NCBI RefSeq assembly: GCF_041537925.1 | Contig: NZ_JBGOSH010000004.1 | Location: 124,001-188,000 of the forward strand | Direction: 5' to 3' | From: Ruegeria_C sp041537925 | GTDB taxonomy: Bacteria > Pseudomonadota > Alphaproteobacteria > Rhodobacterales > Rhodobacteraceae | Length of the DNA stretch: 64,000 nt | Shown here: one piece after another, positions 33,196-41,854 of the stretch | How the letters are laid out: every line of letters starts with the position of its first letter | Numbering within the stretch: position 1 is the first letter of the stretch | Program-made: the position numbers and the translations under genes | The notes under the pieces: generated by a model | What the model was told of the DNA's origin: nothing | Databases searched by the model: none | The model's input: only the letters and a program-made list of their open reading frames with translations

Positions 33196-34358
33196 GAAGA
33201 CCCCGCGGGCGCGTTGATAAACTGGTCGAACAGCATCATGCCTGCCGTTTTCAGGCGGACAATGAAGCCGCCAAGCGGCACGTCCTGTGCGGCCACCAGC
33301 GGGCGGCGAATCTCGGGCAATTCATCGGGTTTGATGATCAGTTCCGCCAGTTGCTGGCCTTGTTCGATCGGGGCGTTGATCGGTCCGTTATAGACCACCT
33401 CGGCAGTGATCTCCTTGTCGCCCAGTACCGGGACCAGCAGGCTCAGATCGTCGCCGGGCACCAGCCCTACCGATCGTTTAGCGCCCATCCAGACTTGTGC
33501 TTGGGCAACCGCTTCGTCGCCTTCGGCGAGGGTTTTTTCGACAAAGTGGCGAAACGACCAGTTAACAATGGCCTCGGCCTCCTCTGCGCGCTTGGCATTT
33601 GTATCAACCCCGGTGATCACAAAAATCACCCGGCGATCACCCTGCTTGGCGGATCCCACAAGACCATATCCGGCCTCGGCGGTGTGCCCAGTTTTCAGCC
33701 CGTCCGCGCCGATGCCCAGCTTGAGCAGCGGGTTGCGGTTGTTCTTGTTCGAGGGCGCGCGGCCGTCAAACTCGAACACCTCTTCGGAGAAGAGCGGGTA
33801 ATATTCCGGGAAATCCGTAATCAACCGGTTCGCCAGGACCGCCAGGTCATGCACCGACATCCGGTGTCCGGCGGCCGGCCAGCCGTTGGAGTTGGCGAAG
33901 TTGGAATTGTTCATGCCGATCTGTTCGGCCCGCTTGTTCATGTAGCGGGCAAACCCGGCCTCGGTACCGTCGGGGCTGAGCGCCTCGGCGATCACCACAC
34001 ATGCGTCATTGCCCGACAGCACGATAATGCCGCGTAGCAGGTCCTCGACCCGGACCCGGTCCTGGGTATTCAGGAACATGGTCGAGCCGCCATAGCTCAT
34101 CGCGTGTTCCGAGACCGGCAGTTGTTCGTCCAGCGTCAGCCGTCCGTCGCGCAGTGCCTCGAATGCAACGTAAAGCGTCATCAGCTTCGACATCGAAGCA
34201 GGTGGCAGCGGCTCGTCGGCATTTTTGGACAACAGCACCGTGCCGGTGCCCTGATCGAGCACATAAGCCGCCTTGGCAGAGGTGTCGAACGCAGCAGCGG
34301 GCAGGCCGACAAGCGCTAGGGACAGGACGAGGGCGGTTCTTTGAAGTTGTGTCAGCAC
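33192..34358 (-). CDS. dacC: D-alanyl-D-alanine carboxypeptidase (penicillin-binding protein 5/6 type)
   Basis: A 388-residue low-molecular-weight penicillin-binding protein. A signal peptide (ALVLSLALVGLPAAAFD) is followed by the peptidase S11 domain with SMSK (SxxK, near residue 56), SGNDA (SxN, near 115) and LKTGHTAEAG (KTG, near 220), then the C-terminal PBP5-type beta domain and an amphipathic helix (GGFIVRLKTAGMMLFDQFI) that anchors it to the inner membrane. It trims pentapeptides of peptidoglycan in the periplasm. It is separated by 16 bases from the upstream SPOR protein gene and overlaps tmk by 4 bases. Confidence 0.93.
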   Translation of the reverse strand: MLTQLQRTALVLSLALVGLPAAAFDTSAKAAYVLDQGTGTVLLSKNADEPLPPASMSKLMTLYVAFEALRDGRLTLDEQLPVSEHAMSYGGSTMFLNTQDRVRVEDLLRGIIVLSGNDACVVIAEALSPDGTEAGFARYMNKRAEQIGMNNSNFANSNGWPAAGHRMSVHDLAVLANRLITDFPEYYPLFSEEVFEFDGRAPSNKNNRNPLLKLGIGADGLKTGHTAEAGYGLVGSAKQGDRRVIFVITGVDTNAKRAEEAEAIVNWSFRHFVEKTLAEGDEAVAQAQVWMGAKRSVGLVPGDDLSLLVPVLGDKEITAEVVYNGPINAPIEQGQQLAELIIKPDELPEIRRPLVAAQDVPLGGFIVRLKTAGMMLFDQFINAPAGSS

Positions 34359-34374
34359 CGGGTCTGACCTCCTT

Positions 34375-35232
34375 TTATCTCTTCACGATATAGGCATCTG
34401 AAAACCCGGTCTTCTTGACCTTGTTCAGCAATGCCGTGCGTTCCGATTTTGTGTTTGCGGGTCCGACGACGACCCGCCAGAATGTCTTGCCGCTGGCGCT
34501 TTCCTCAAGGACCGAGGGAGTCATTCCGGCGCTGCGCATCTGATTGGCCGCGCGGTTGGCGTTGGCCTCGACGCTGAAGATGCCGATTTGCACATAAGAC
34601 GACCCCGGGTTTGCCGCTGGGGCCTGCGCTGCCGGTGTTTCAGGTGCAGCCTCGATTGCCGCAGCGGCGCCTGCGATCGGGTCCAGCTCGGTTGCGGTGA
34701 TCTCGTCAGTGACCTCGACCGTTTCGACCTCAGTTATCTCTTCTTCTTCGATCACCGGCTCGGGTTCGATCACTTCCTTGCGCAGGGCGATCACGTTCAA
34801 TTCGACCGGTGCGCCCGCCAGCATACCCAGCGCTTCGGCAGTGTCGGACGAAACCTGCAGGCGCGGGCCGGGAATGTCGCGTTCACGCCGGAACAGCGCG
34901 CCGACGACGGACCTGCCATTTGCGGTGTTGGTGATGATCACCCGTTCCGGGTCGGTTGCATCCGGATGCGCGACCCAGACCCCACCCAGCGAGGGCCGCC
35001 CGTCCCAGAGTCCGGCCTCGGTGGCCTGAAACACGTTGGGTGCCTCGACGTCGCGCTCGATGGCCTTGGAACTATCCTTGCTGGGCGACGCGCCGGTTTC
35101 CGATTTGTCCTTGGGCTGCAGGAAGGCGGGGCGTTTGCCTTCTTCGCACCCGGCCAGAACGGCCAGCGAGAGCACCAGCACAGCCGGAGCAACAAGGGCT
35201 TTGCATTTCACGATTGCTCGAACCATGGTCAT
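34375..35232 (-). CDS. SPOR-domain lipoprotein with RlpA-like double-psi beta-barrel region
   Basis: A 285-residue lipoprotein; the lipobox is LAVLAGCEEG. The middle (about 75-165) resembles the double-psi beta-barrel of RlpA (GVWVAHPDATDPERVIIT, NGRSVVGALFRRERD, then LGMLAGAPVELNV), but the catalytic Asp of RlpA lytic transglycosylases is not evident. An acidic, Pro/Glu-rich linker precedes a C-terminal SPOR domain (SYVQIGIFSVEANANRAA, then FWRVVVGPANTKSERTALL), which binds denuded septal glycan. It probably acts at the division site together with the carboxypeptidase encoded downstream. The start could be either of two ATG codons, at 35232 or 35226; longer upstream frame is not supported. 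Confidence 0.8.
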   Translation of the reverse strand: MTMVRAIVKCKALVAPAVLVLSLAVLAGCEEGKRPAFLQPKDKSETGASPSKDSSKAIERDVEAPNVFQATEAGLWDGRPSLGGVWVAHPDATDPERVIITNTANGRSVVGALFRRERDIPGPRLQVSSDTAEALGMLAGAPVELNVIALRKEVIEPEPVIEEEEITEVETVEVTDEITATELDPIAGAAAAIEAAPETPAAQAPAANPGSSYVQIGIFSVEANANRAANQMRSAGMTPSVLEESASGKTFWRVVVGPANTKSERTALLNKVKKTGFSDAYIVKR

Positions 35233-35385
35233 ATTCCTTGCCTGAGTATGGCCGCCTAAGCGGCCCGGTGCCGGTTGTCCGGTCATTCTATGATCAGGGC
35301 AAAAAACCCCATTGCGGCGGATCATAGCCTGCGGGTTGTGCCAATGAAAGACCGCAGGACCGGCCTCGGCAAGTTTTCCCGCTTT

Positions 35386-35415
35386 TTGCTTGCGCGATCT
35401 TTCGTGACGATCTAG
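35386..35415 (+). promoter_or_regulatory. Possible promoter of tRNA-Ser
   Basis: TTGCTT at 35386-35391 could be a -35 box, with ATCTAG at 35410-35415 as a poor -10 at 18-base spacing, ending 14 bases before the tRNA. The -10 match is weak, so this is only a candidate. Confidence 0.25.
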
Positions 35416-35429
35416 ATCACCAGCCCAGC

Positions 35430-35519
35430 GGGGAGGTGGCAGAGTGGTCGAATGCGGCGGTCTTGAAAACCGTTGAGCGTGAGAGCGTTCCCAGGGTTCG
35501 AATCCCTGTCTCCCCGCCA
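35430..35519 (+). tRNA. tRNA-Ser (anticodon UGA)
   Basis: A 90-base class II tRNA including an encoded CCA end (35517-35519) and discriminator G at 35516. The acceptor stem is GGGGAGG with TCTCCCC (last pair G-U); the D arm has GCAGAGTGGTCGAATGCGGC; the anticodon loop CTTGAAA gives TGA at 35464-35466; a long variable arm (GTTGAGCGTGAGAGCGTTC region) and GGTTCGAATCC T arm follow. The long variable arm and discriminator G are standard for serine. It lies between the housekeeping run and the sugar cluster, and no tRNA fragment is repeated at the other end of that cluster. Confidence 0.95.
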
Positions 35520-35579
35520 CAAGCTGTTCGTCAAACGAAGCGCCATCAATCATTGGGCAATCGCAGTCATCCCGGTGCA

Positions 35580-36422
35580 TCAGGTCAGGCGATAAAACCT
35601 TGCGGCTGTCCCGCCAAAGATATCTGCCCGCTCCGCGTCGTTTAGATGACTGGTCAATGCCTGCGCCGTTTCATACCAGGTGTTATAGTCCGATGTCAGC
35701 CTGCACACCGGCCAATCGCTGCCGAACATGACGCGATCAGCGCCAAAGGCATTGAGCACGTGCATTGCGAAGGGACGCAAGTCCTCGATCGTCCAATCCG
35801 CACCCGCCTCGGTCACCAGACCTGAGAATTTGCAGCACCCGGTTGTTTGATCGGCAAGGCGTGACATCCCGTCTGCCCAGTCTGCAAAAGCGTCTTGTCC
35901 CGCCCGCTGATCGCGAATTTGCGGTTTCATACAGTGGTCGTAGACAACGCGCATTTCTGGATATTGGGTGGTCAGCGCAAGGAAATTCGGCAAATGCCTG
36001 GGAAAGCCCAACGCATCAAATGTCAGATTCAGATCCATCACGGCGCGAAACGCCCACTGGATGTCGTCGCGCAGCATCCAATTCACATCACCAATGTCCT
36101 GGATCATCGGTCGCACGCCAAGAAACTTCGGATGGTTGGCCAGCCGAACCAGATGAGCGTGGTGATCCGGGTTTTCGAAATCAACCCACCCGACAACGCC
36201 CTTTATGAACGGAGTCGCATCAGCAAGGCCGAGCATGTATTCCGTCTCTTCCAGCGTAGGGGCTGCTTGTACCAGCACCGAAGCTCCGATCGCATGCGCC
36301 CTGAGATGGGGTTCCAGATCAGGGGGCGCGTAGGGACGGTTCAGTGTCTGATCGTCCTTTGGCATCCAGTGATAATCTCCGCGCAGGGGCTGCCAGAAGT
36401 GCTGATGGGCATCGATCTTCAC
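35580..36422 (-). CDS. Amidohydrolase-2 family protein (sugar lactonase-like)
   Basis: A 280-residue TIM-barrel protein starting with KIDAHQHFWQPLRGDYHWM, a start typical of the L-fuconolactonase / L-rhamnono-lactonase group of COG3618. Other family marks are GVVGWVDFENPD, LGVRPMIQD, VYDHCMKPQI and the closing MFGSDWPVCRL with the metal-binding Asp. It would hydrolyse a sugar lactone to the acid. The first codon is GTG, which overlaps the stop of the upstream aldo/keto reductase gene by 4 bases (GTGA). Pairing with a sugar dehydrogenase-type reductase suggests oxidation of an aldose to its lactone and then ring opening. Confidence 0.85.
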   Translation of the reverse strand: MKIDAHQHFWQPLRGDYHWMPKDDQTLNRPYAPPDLEPHLRAHAIGASVLVQAAPTLEETEYMLGLADATPFIKGVVGWVDFENPDHHAHLVRLANHPKFLGVRPMIQDIGDVNWMLRDDIQWAFRAVMDLNLTFDALGFPRHLPNFLALTTQYPEMRVVYDHCMKPQIRDQRAGQDAFADWADGMSRLADQTTGCCKFSGLVTEAGADWTIEDLRPFAMHVLNAFGADRVMFGSDWPVCRLTSDYNTWYETAQALTSHLNDAERADIFGGTAARFYRLT

Positions 36423-37447
36423 GTCGGGGCATCCTCCCGCATCAAGCCTTTGGTCTTCAAATCGGCCCAAAGAGCGGCGGGTATCTGGGCCTGAGCGGCT
36501 TGCAGATTGTCTGCCGTTTCGCTGGCATGCTGTCCGCCGGGGATGACGGCAACGTGGGCCGGATGAAGCAGCGGAAACTGAAAGGCCGCATCGACCAGTC
36601 GCACGCCATGATCTCGGCAAACGTCTTCGATCGCGGAAACGCGATCCAGTATCTCTTTTGGTGCCACCTCGTAATTGTAATAGGCGCCCGGTTTGGCGCC
36701 GGTTGCCAATATACCAGAATTATATGGCCCACCCGTTACGATCCCGATGCCGCGCGCCTCACAAAGTGGCAGGAAACTGTCCAGCGCAGCCTGCTCCAGC
36801 AGCGTATAGCGACCAGCCAGCAGGAACAGGTCGAAATCCCCGCGCTCTGCCAGCGTCTGGCAAACTTCCCATTCATTGACGCCGCCGCCGATTGCCTTGA
36901 TCAGGCCCTGATCCCTGAGCGAGATCATGGCGTCATATCCGCGCGCGCCAAAGAACTCCTCAATGCGGGTATCGGACGCCTCCTTGGAGCCATGCGAAAA
37001 GATACACAGGTCATGCACATAAAGGATGTCGATCTGATCAACGCCAAGCCGCGAGAACGAATGTTCGAACGAGCGCATGACCCCGTCATAGCTATAGTCG
37101 AACTGCTCGCGTCGCAGTGGGACGTCGAACCATTTGCCCACGCCCGAGCGATTTTCTGGCGCACAATGCTGGACCAGCCGTCCCACCTTGGATGAGAGCA
37201 CATAGTCCGACCGGGGCTTGCCCCTCAGAAACGGGTTCAACCGGGTTTCCGCAAGACCCAGACCATAAAGGGGCGCGGTATCGTAGTAACGTACACCACC
37301 GTCCCAGGCTGCATCCAGGGTGGCGCGCGCCTCCTCGTCCGAGATCGCCTTGTAGAGATTTCCCAGAGGTGCGGTGCCAAAGCCCAATTCCGTGAACGTC
37401 AGACCGCCATTGCCAAGACGATCCCAGTGCCGTGTCTTCAAAGCCAT
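36419..37447 (-). CDS. Aldo/keto reductase (L-fucose / D-threo-aldose dehydrogenase-like)
   Basis: A 342-residue AKR. It shows LGFGTAPLGNLY, the active-site Asp-Tyr part RYYDTAPLYGLGLAETRL, the catalytic Lys in VLSSKVGRLV and His in ILYVHDLCIF. The sequence resembles the D-threo-aldose 1-dehydrogenase/L-fucose dehydrogenase branch, which oxidises the C1 of free sugars with NAD(P). Its product would be a lactone, matching the lactonase-like gene directly downstream. It is transcribed away from the BtpA-M42-kinase unit across an 88-base region that carries the palindrome at 37490-37499. Confidence 0.85.
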   Translation of the reverse strand: MALKTRHWDRLGNGGLTFTELGFGTAPLGNLYKAISDEEARATLDAAWDGGVRYYDTAPLYGLGLAETRLNPFLRGKPRSDYVLSSKVGRLVQHCAPENRSGVGKWFDVPLRREQFDYSYDGVMRSFEHSFSRLGVDQIDILYVHDLCIFSHGSKEASDTRIEEFFGARGYDAMISLRDQGLIKAIGGGVNEWEVCQTLAERGDFDLFLLAGRYTLLEQAALDSFLPLCEARGIGIVTGGPYNSGILATGAKPGAYYNYEVAPKEILDRVSAIEDVCRDHGVRLVDAAFQFPLLHPAHVAVIPGGQHASETADNLQAAQAQIPAALWADLKTKGLMREDAPT

Positions 37448-37489
37448 CGAGCTCTCCTTCTCCGATGACGCAACCTAACCCAATTTCTC

Positions 37490-37499
37490 TTTACGTAAA
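37490..37499. promoter_or_regulatory. Palindrome in the divergent AKR/BtpA promoter region, candidate operator
   Basis: The perfect 10-base palindrome TTTACGTAAA lies between the divergent starts at 37447 and 37536, a place where an operator would affect both units. No regulator gene is recognisable in the cluster. A binding role is inferred from position and symmetry only. Confidence 0.35.
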
Positions 37500-37535
37500 C
37501 AGACCCATGGACTTAGTCTTGCGAAGGAGGGCGGC

Positions 37536-38336
37536 ATGACACAGAATTTTGATCGCGTGTTTGGCAACACCAAACCTGTTATTGGTATGGTTCACATCGG
37601 TGCCTTACCTGGAACGCCGCTCTTTGAACCATCAATTGATCTGCTTGCGACGGCGCGTGCCGATCTGGTCGCTTTGCAGGGTGCCGGGTTCGACGCGGTG
37701 ATGTTCGGCAATGAAAATGATCGGCCCTACGAGTTCCAGGTAGACATGGCTTCAACCGCGACGATGGCCGCGATCATCGGTCAGCTCAAGCCTGAGATCC
37801 AAGTGCCATTCGGTGTGAATGTTCTTTGGGACCCGATGTCGAGCGTGGCCTTGGGCGTTGCCACAGGGGCTGCGTTCGTGCGCGAGATTTTCACCGGAAC
37901 CTATGCGTCGGATATGGGGCCATGGACGCCGGATGCCGGTAAGGCCATGCGGTATCGAGACAGGCTGAACCGCCCCGACATGGCGATGCTCTATAATGTT
38001 TCGGCCGAATTCGCCCATTCCCTCGATCAGCGGCCCTTGCCGGATCGGGCGCGCAGCGCGGTATTCTCGTCCATCCCGGACGCCGTTCTGGTATCGGGCC
38101 AGATCACCGGCGAGGCCGCAGCCATGTCCGATCTTGAGGCGGTCAAGGCAGTTCTGCCGGATGTCGCCGTGATGGCCAATACCGGCGTCAAACACGAAAC
38201 GGTTGCAGATGTTTTGGCTGTTGCGGATGGCTGTATTGTGGGGTCTTCGCTGAAGGTGGATGGCGATACCTGGAACCCGGTTGATCCTGATCGGGCCCGT
38301 GACTTCATGGCGCGCGTGCGAAAGGCCCGCGCATGA
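37536..38336 (+). CDS. BtpA/SgcQ family protein
   Basis: A 266-residue TIM-barrel protein of the BtpA family. Typical blocks are KPVIGMVHIGALPGTP, GFDAVMFGNENDRPY, VPFGVNVLWDP, FVREIFTGTYASDMGPW and the end part GCIVGSSLKVDGD. Members include BtpA (linked to photosystem I biogenesis in cyanobacteria) and SgcQ in the E. coli sgc sugar cluster; the true activity is unresolved, but the fold and phosphate-binding-like GSS segment suggest a sugar-phosphate enzyme. GGAGG is 6-10 bases before the ATG. The stop overlaps the M42 peptidase start by 4 bases. As in sgc, BtpA and an M42 protein occur together. Confidence 0.85.
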   Translation: MTQNFDRVFGNTKPVIGMVHIGALPGTPLFEPSIDLLATARADLVALQGAGFDAVMFGNENDRPYEFQVDMASTATMAAIIGQLKPEIQVPFGVNVLWDPMSSVALGVATGAAFVREIFTGTYASDMGPWTPDAGKAMRYRDRLNRPDMAMLYNVSAEFAHSLDQRPLPDRARSAVFSSIPDAVLVSGQITGEAAAMSDLEAVKAVLPDVAVMANTGVKHETVADVLAVADGCIVGSSLKVDGDTWNPVDPDRARDFMARVRKARA

Positions 38337-39427
38337 AAGACCGGATCAAGCGCGATCTTCTGGACCTGATGATGGTCCCGGGCCTGTCCGGACACGAGGA
38401 CCGCGTGCGCCGCGCGATACGACAGCGCCTGGATGATATTGGTGTCGCGAGCAGGTCGGATCGACTTGGAAATCTGGTTGCGCATTTTCCGGGCGAGGGC
38501 CCCGGCGTGATGCTGTTTACCCACATGGATCAGTTGGGCTTTGTCGTGCGTAGGATCGAGGCGGGCGGGATGATCCGGCTTGAGCGGCTGGGCGGCGTTC
38601 CGGAACGCGCCCTGGCGGCGCAAGAAGTTTTGCTCTGTGTCGGAGAAGGCCGCGACGTTGCTGGCATCATCGCTAACAAGAGCCACCACGCGACAGCGCC
38701 GGATCAGAAATACAAGGTTCTGCCTTACGCTGATCTTTATGTAGATGCCGGTTTCAACTCGGTCACAGAGGTGGTCGCTGCGGGCATCAATATCGGGACG
38801 CCCGTGGTCTATGCGCCGCACTCCAATGCACTGGCCAATGACCGGATCGCGGGCACCAGTGTTGACGACCGTGCCGGTTGCGCCGTCCTGCTGGAAATGG
38901 CGCGGCGCCTGGCAGAGCGAAAGAGCGGGCCGCCGGTACATCTGGCCTTTACCGTGCAGGAGGAGTTCAATCTACGCGGCGCGCAACCGCTGGCGCAGCA
39001 CCTGCAACCCGACATCGCTATCCAGATTGATCTGATGCTTGCAACCGACACGCCCGACATGGCCGCACGGGGGGACATGGCGCTTGGTCAGGGTCCGGGG
39101 ATGAGCCTCTATTCCTTTCATGGGCGGGGCACGTTGAACGGTGTCATCCCGCATCCGGCCCTGACCGATCTGTTCGATCGGACGGCACAGGCAAACAACA
39201 TCGCGCTACAACGCAGCGCTCAGACCGGCATTTTGACCGACCTGTCCTATGTGCAATTGGTGGGCGCTGGTGTGGCTGCGATCGATTTGGGCTTTCCGAT
39301 GCGCTATTCGCATTCCGCTAGAGAGGTTTGTGAACTGAGCGATCTGGTGGCCCTGACCGATCTTCTGGAGGCTGGTCTTGGCCGCATCGGGCCTGACTTC
39401 TCACTTGATCGGGATGAGTATACCTGA
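38333..39427 (+). CDS. M42-family metallopeptidase (SgcX/FrvX-like)
   Basis: A 364-residue M42 glutamyl aminopeptidase/endoglucanase-fold protein. It shows MMVPGLSGHEDRVRRA, the first metal His in FTHMDQLGFVV, the NDRIAGTSVDDRAGCAVLLE region with the bridging Asp, the catalytic FTVQEEFNLRGA, and IQIDLMLATDTPD. Closely related E. coli proteins (SgcX, FrvX, YpdE) sit in carbohydrate clusters, and their substrate there is not clear; a sugar-amino-acid conjugate is an attractive idea. It overlaps the BtpA stop (ATGA) and its TGA shares a base with the kinase ATG (TGATG), so the three genes form an operon. Confidence 0.87.
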   Translation: MKDRIKRDLLDLMMVPGLSGHEDRVRRAIRQRLDDIGVASRSDRLGNLVAHFPGEGPGVMLFTHMDQLGFVVRRIEAGGMIRLERLGGVPERALAAQEVLLCVGEGRDVAGIIANKSHHATAPDQKYKVLPYADLYVDAGFNSVTEVVAAGINIGTPVVYAPHSNALANDRIAGTSVDDRAGCAVLLEMARRLAERKSGPPVHLAFTVQEEFNLRGAQPLAQHLQPDIAIQIDLMLATDTPDMAARGDMALGQGPGMSLYSFHGRGTLNGVIPHPALTDLFDRTAQANNIALQRSAQTGILTDLSYVQLVGAGVAAIDLGFPMRYSHSAREVCELSDLVALTDLLEAGLGRIGPDFSLDRDEYT

Positions 39428-40920
39428 TGGCCTATACGCTTGGCATTGACATAGGCACCTATGAAACAAAGGGTGTTCTTGTCGATGCCGATGGCGTCAT
39501 CCACACCCAAGCTATGCGCGCGCACAAGATGCTAGTGCCTGAACCGGGCTGGGCGGAACACCGGCCGGAGGAGGACTGGTGGGGTGATTTTGCCAATGTC
39601 AGCCAAACCCTCTTGCGCAATAGCGGCATCGATGCGCGCGAAATCAAGGCCGTGGCCTGCAGCGCAATCGGTCCTTGCATGTTGCCGGTCGACGAAGGTG
39701 GATCGCCCCTGATGAACGGCGTCCTCTACGGCGTTGACGGGCGTGCCGAAGCCGAAGTGCGTGAGTTGACCGAACGGATCGGGGAGAACACGATCATTGC
39801 CCGCTGCGGCAATGCTCTGACCTCGCAATCGGTCGGCCCCAAGATCCTCTGGCTCAGGCGGAAGCGACCGGAGATATTTGCGCAGACCGCACATATTCTG
39901 ACCTCGACGAGCTTTCTGGTGCAGCGTCTGACGGGCGAGGTGGTGATCGATCACTATACCGCCGCGAATTTCTCGCCGCTTTATGATGTGGTGAAACAGG
40001 ATTGGGTCGACGATCTTGCCGACGACATCATCGCGCTCGACAAGCTGCCGCGCCTGGCTTGGTCGAACGAGATTGCGGGCCACATCACCAGATCCGCAGC
40101 CGAACAGACAGGACTGGCGGAAGGAACGCCGGTAACGACCGGCACGATCGACGCCGCTGCAGAAGCCTTATCCGTAGGCGTCGATCAACCGGGAGACATG
40201 ATGATGATGTATGGCTCGACCATCTTCATCATTCTGCGCGCCGCCACGCAGGTCTCGGACCCGCGCATCTGGTATGCGCCCTGGCTTTTTGCGGGTGAAC
40301 ATGCCTCGATGGCGGGGCTTGCCACATCGGGCACACTGACGCATTGGTTCCGGGATCAAATCGCGCGCGACTTGCCGGTCGACGAGGCGTTTGCCAACTT
40401 GGCGCAGGAAGCTGCTACCTCACCCCCCGGGGCGAAAGGTTTGCTGGTCTTGCCCTATTTCTCGGGCGAGCGGACGCCAATCCATGATGTGCACGCCAAG
40501 GGCACGGTGTTCGGGCTGAACCTGACCCATACCCGTGGCGATATCTACCGCGCTCTGATCGAAGGCATCGCGCATGGCACACGGCATGTCACCGATACTT
40601 TCGCTGAACTTGGTCAATCCCCCAAACGCCTGCTGGCTGTCGGTGGGGGGACAAAAAACGCGCTATGGCTGCAGGCGACCTCGGACATTACCGGCATCGA
40701 CCAGGTCGTTTGTGAAAAGTCGACGGGCGCAAGCTATGGCGACGCCTTTCTGGCCGCACTTGCGGTGGGGTTGGTCAAGCGCCCCGACATTGCCGTCTGG
40801 AATCCCCCGGTGAAAGTGATCAAGGCACAGCCCATTGCCACCTATGAGAAGGCATATGGCCTATTTCGCAGGCTGTATGAACAGACCAAGGATATCGCAG
40901 CAGAACTCGGCGCGCGCTGA
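39427..40920 (+). CDS. FGGY-family carbohydrate kinase (xylulokinase-like)
   Basis: A 497-residue sugar kinase, normal for the family. It begins YTLGIDIGTYETKGVLVDAD (phosphate-1 motif with DIGT), followed by ITHxxx-like PEPGWAEHRPEEDWW, GTIDAAAEALSVG with the catalytic Asp, MMMYGSTIFI, YFSGERTPIHD, and the adenosine motif LLAVGGGTKNALWLQ. It should phosphorylate a ketose or polyol in the cytoplasm. It is the last gene of the BtpA-M42-kinase unit. The next gene is convergent, 16 bases away. The exact sugar cannot be read from the sequence. Confidence 0.9.
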   Translation: MAYTLGIDIGTYETKGVLVDADGVIHTQAMRAHKMLVPEPGWAEHRPEEDWWGDFANVSQTLLRNSGIDAREIKAVACSAIGPCMLPVDEGGSPLMNGVLYGVDGRAEAEVRELTERIGENTIIARCGNALTSQSVGPKILWLRRKRPEIFAQTAHILTSTSFLVQRLTGEVVIDHYTAANFSPLYDVVKQDWVDDLADDIIALDKLPRLAWSNEIAGHITRSAAEQTGLAEGTPVTTGTIDAAAEALSVGVDQPGDMMMMYGSTIFIILRAATQVSDPRIWYAPWLFAGEHASMAGLATSGTLTHWFRDQIARDLPVDEAFANLAQEAATSPPGAKGLLVLPYFSGERTPIHDVHAKGTVFGLNLTHTRGDIYRALIEGIAHGTRHVTDTFAELGQSPKRLLAVGGGTKNALWLQATSDITGIDQVVCEKSTGASYGDAFLAALAVGLVKRPDIAVWNPPVKVIKAQPIATYEKAYGLFRRLYEQTKDIAAELGAR

Positions 40921-40936
40921 AGGCTGGACAAGGAAT

Positions 40937-41854
40937 CTACTTTACGGCACCTGCGGCCATGCCCTTGACGATGTATTTTTCAAGGAAGATCGCCACGATG
41001 ATCAGTGGCAGGATCGCCGCCGATGACAGGGCGGCCATCGACCACCAGTTGATCCCTTGCGACCCGGTTTGGGACGCGACCATCACGGGCAAGGTTGTCG
41101 CATTGGTTGCTGTCAGAAGCGCGGCAAAGAAATACTCGTTCCAGCACAAGACCAGCGACAGGATAAAGGCCGCGACCATGCCGGGCAGCGCGATGGGCAG
41201 GACGATCTGCATGAACGCTCCCCAGATCCCCAGCCCGTCGACCAGCGCGGCCTCTTCCAACTCAACCGGAATTCCTTGGAATTGGTCCCGCATGATCCAG
41301 ATGACGATCGGTAGAACCATCAGAGTGTAGAGCAGGATAAGCCCGATCCTGCTGTCGAGCAGAGCAAGTGATTTGTAGAGCACCAGAAAGGGCAGGGCGA
41401 GGACAACCGGCGGCAGGATCATCTGGCTGAGAAAGAAGAACGAGATATCCGAATTTCTCATGAAGCCGAACCGATAGTTGAACCGTGACAGCCCGTAAGC
41501 TGCGAGCGAGCCCAGCACCACGGCCAGTGTCGAGGCCGAAATCGCGACGACCGCGCTGTTCCAGAAGCGTTTCAGAAACTCTTCGCGCACGGTGGAAACC
41601 TCGCCGATCAACCGCGGTGAGATGCCGATGGATTCCCAGCCCTTCCACCTTGGTGTGAAATCCCACCAGGGGACGATATTGCCCTTCATCACATCAGGCG
41701 CCAACTTGAACGACGTTGTGATCGTCCAGTAAATCGGAAACAGGCAGACCACGGTCCACACCAACAAGGCACCATAGATCGCAACACGGCTGGCCCACCA
41801 TTTGGCATTTGCGCGCCGATCTGCATCGTGATCCTTGAAAATCGCGTCGCTCAT
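40937..41854 (-). CDS. Carbohydrate ABC transporter permease (MalG type)
   Basis: A 305-residue permease with six hydrophobic segments, starting MSDAIFKDHDADRR. The EAA loop with its conserved Gly is EEAALVDGLGIWGAFMQIVLPIA (shown in part: ELEEAALVDGLGIW), which contacts the ATPase. The C-terminal YIVKGMAAGAVK is characteristic of MalG-like subunits. The ATG overlaps the stop of the MalF-type gene upstream by 4 bases, giving a permease pair. A relatively long periplasmic loop (about residues 60-95, FKLAPDVMKGNIVPWWDFT) is present. It is the last gene of the minus-strand transporter unit. Confidence 0.9.
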   Translation of the reverse strand: MSDAIFKDHDADRRANAKWWASRVAIYGALLVWTVVCLFPIYWTITTSFKLAPDVMKGNIVPWWDFTPRWKGWESIGISPRLIGEVSTVREEFLKRFWNSAVVAISASTLAVVLGSLAAYGLSRFNYRFGFMRNSDISFFFLSQMILPPVVLALPFLVLYKSLALLDSRIGLILLYTLMVLPIVIWIMRDQFQGIPVELEEAALVDGLGIWGAFMQIVLPIALPGMVAAFILSLVLCWNEYFFAALLTATNATTLPVMVASQTGSQGINWWSMAALSSAAILPLIIVAIFLEKYIVKGMAAGAVK

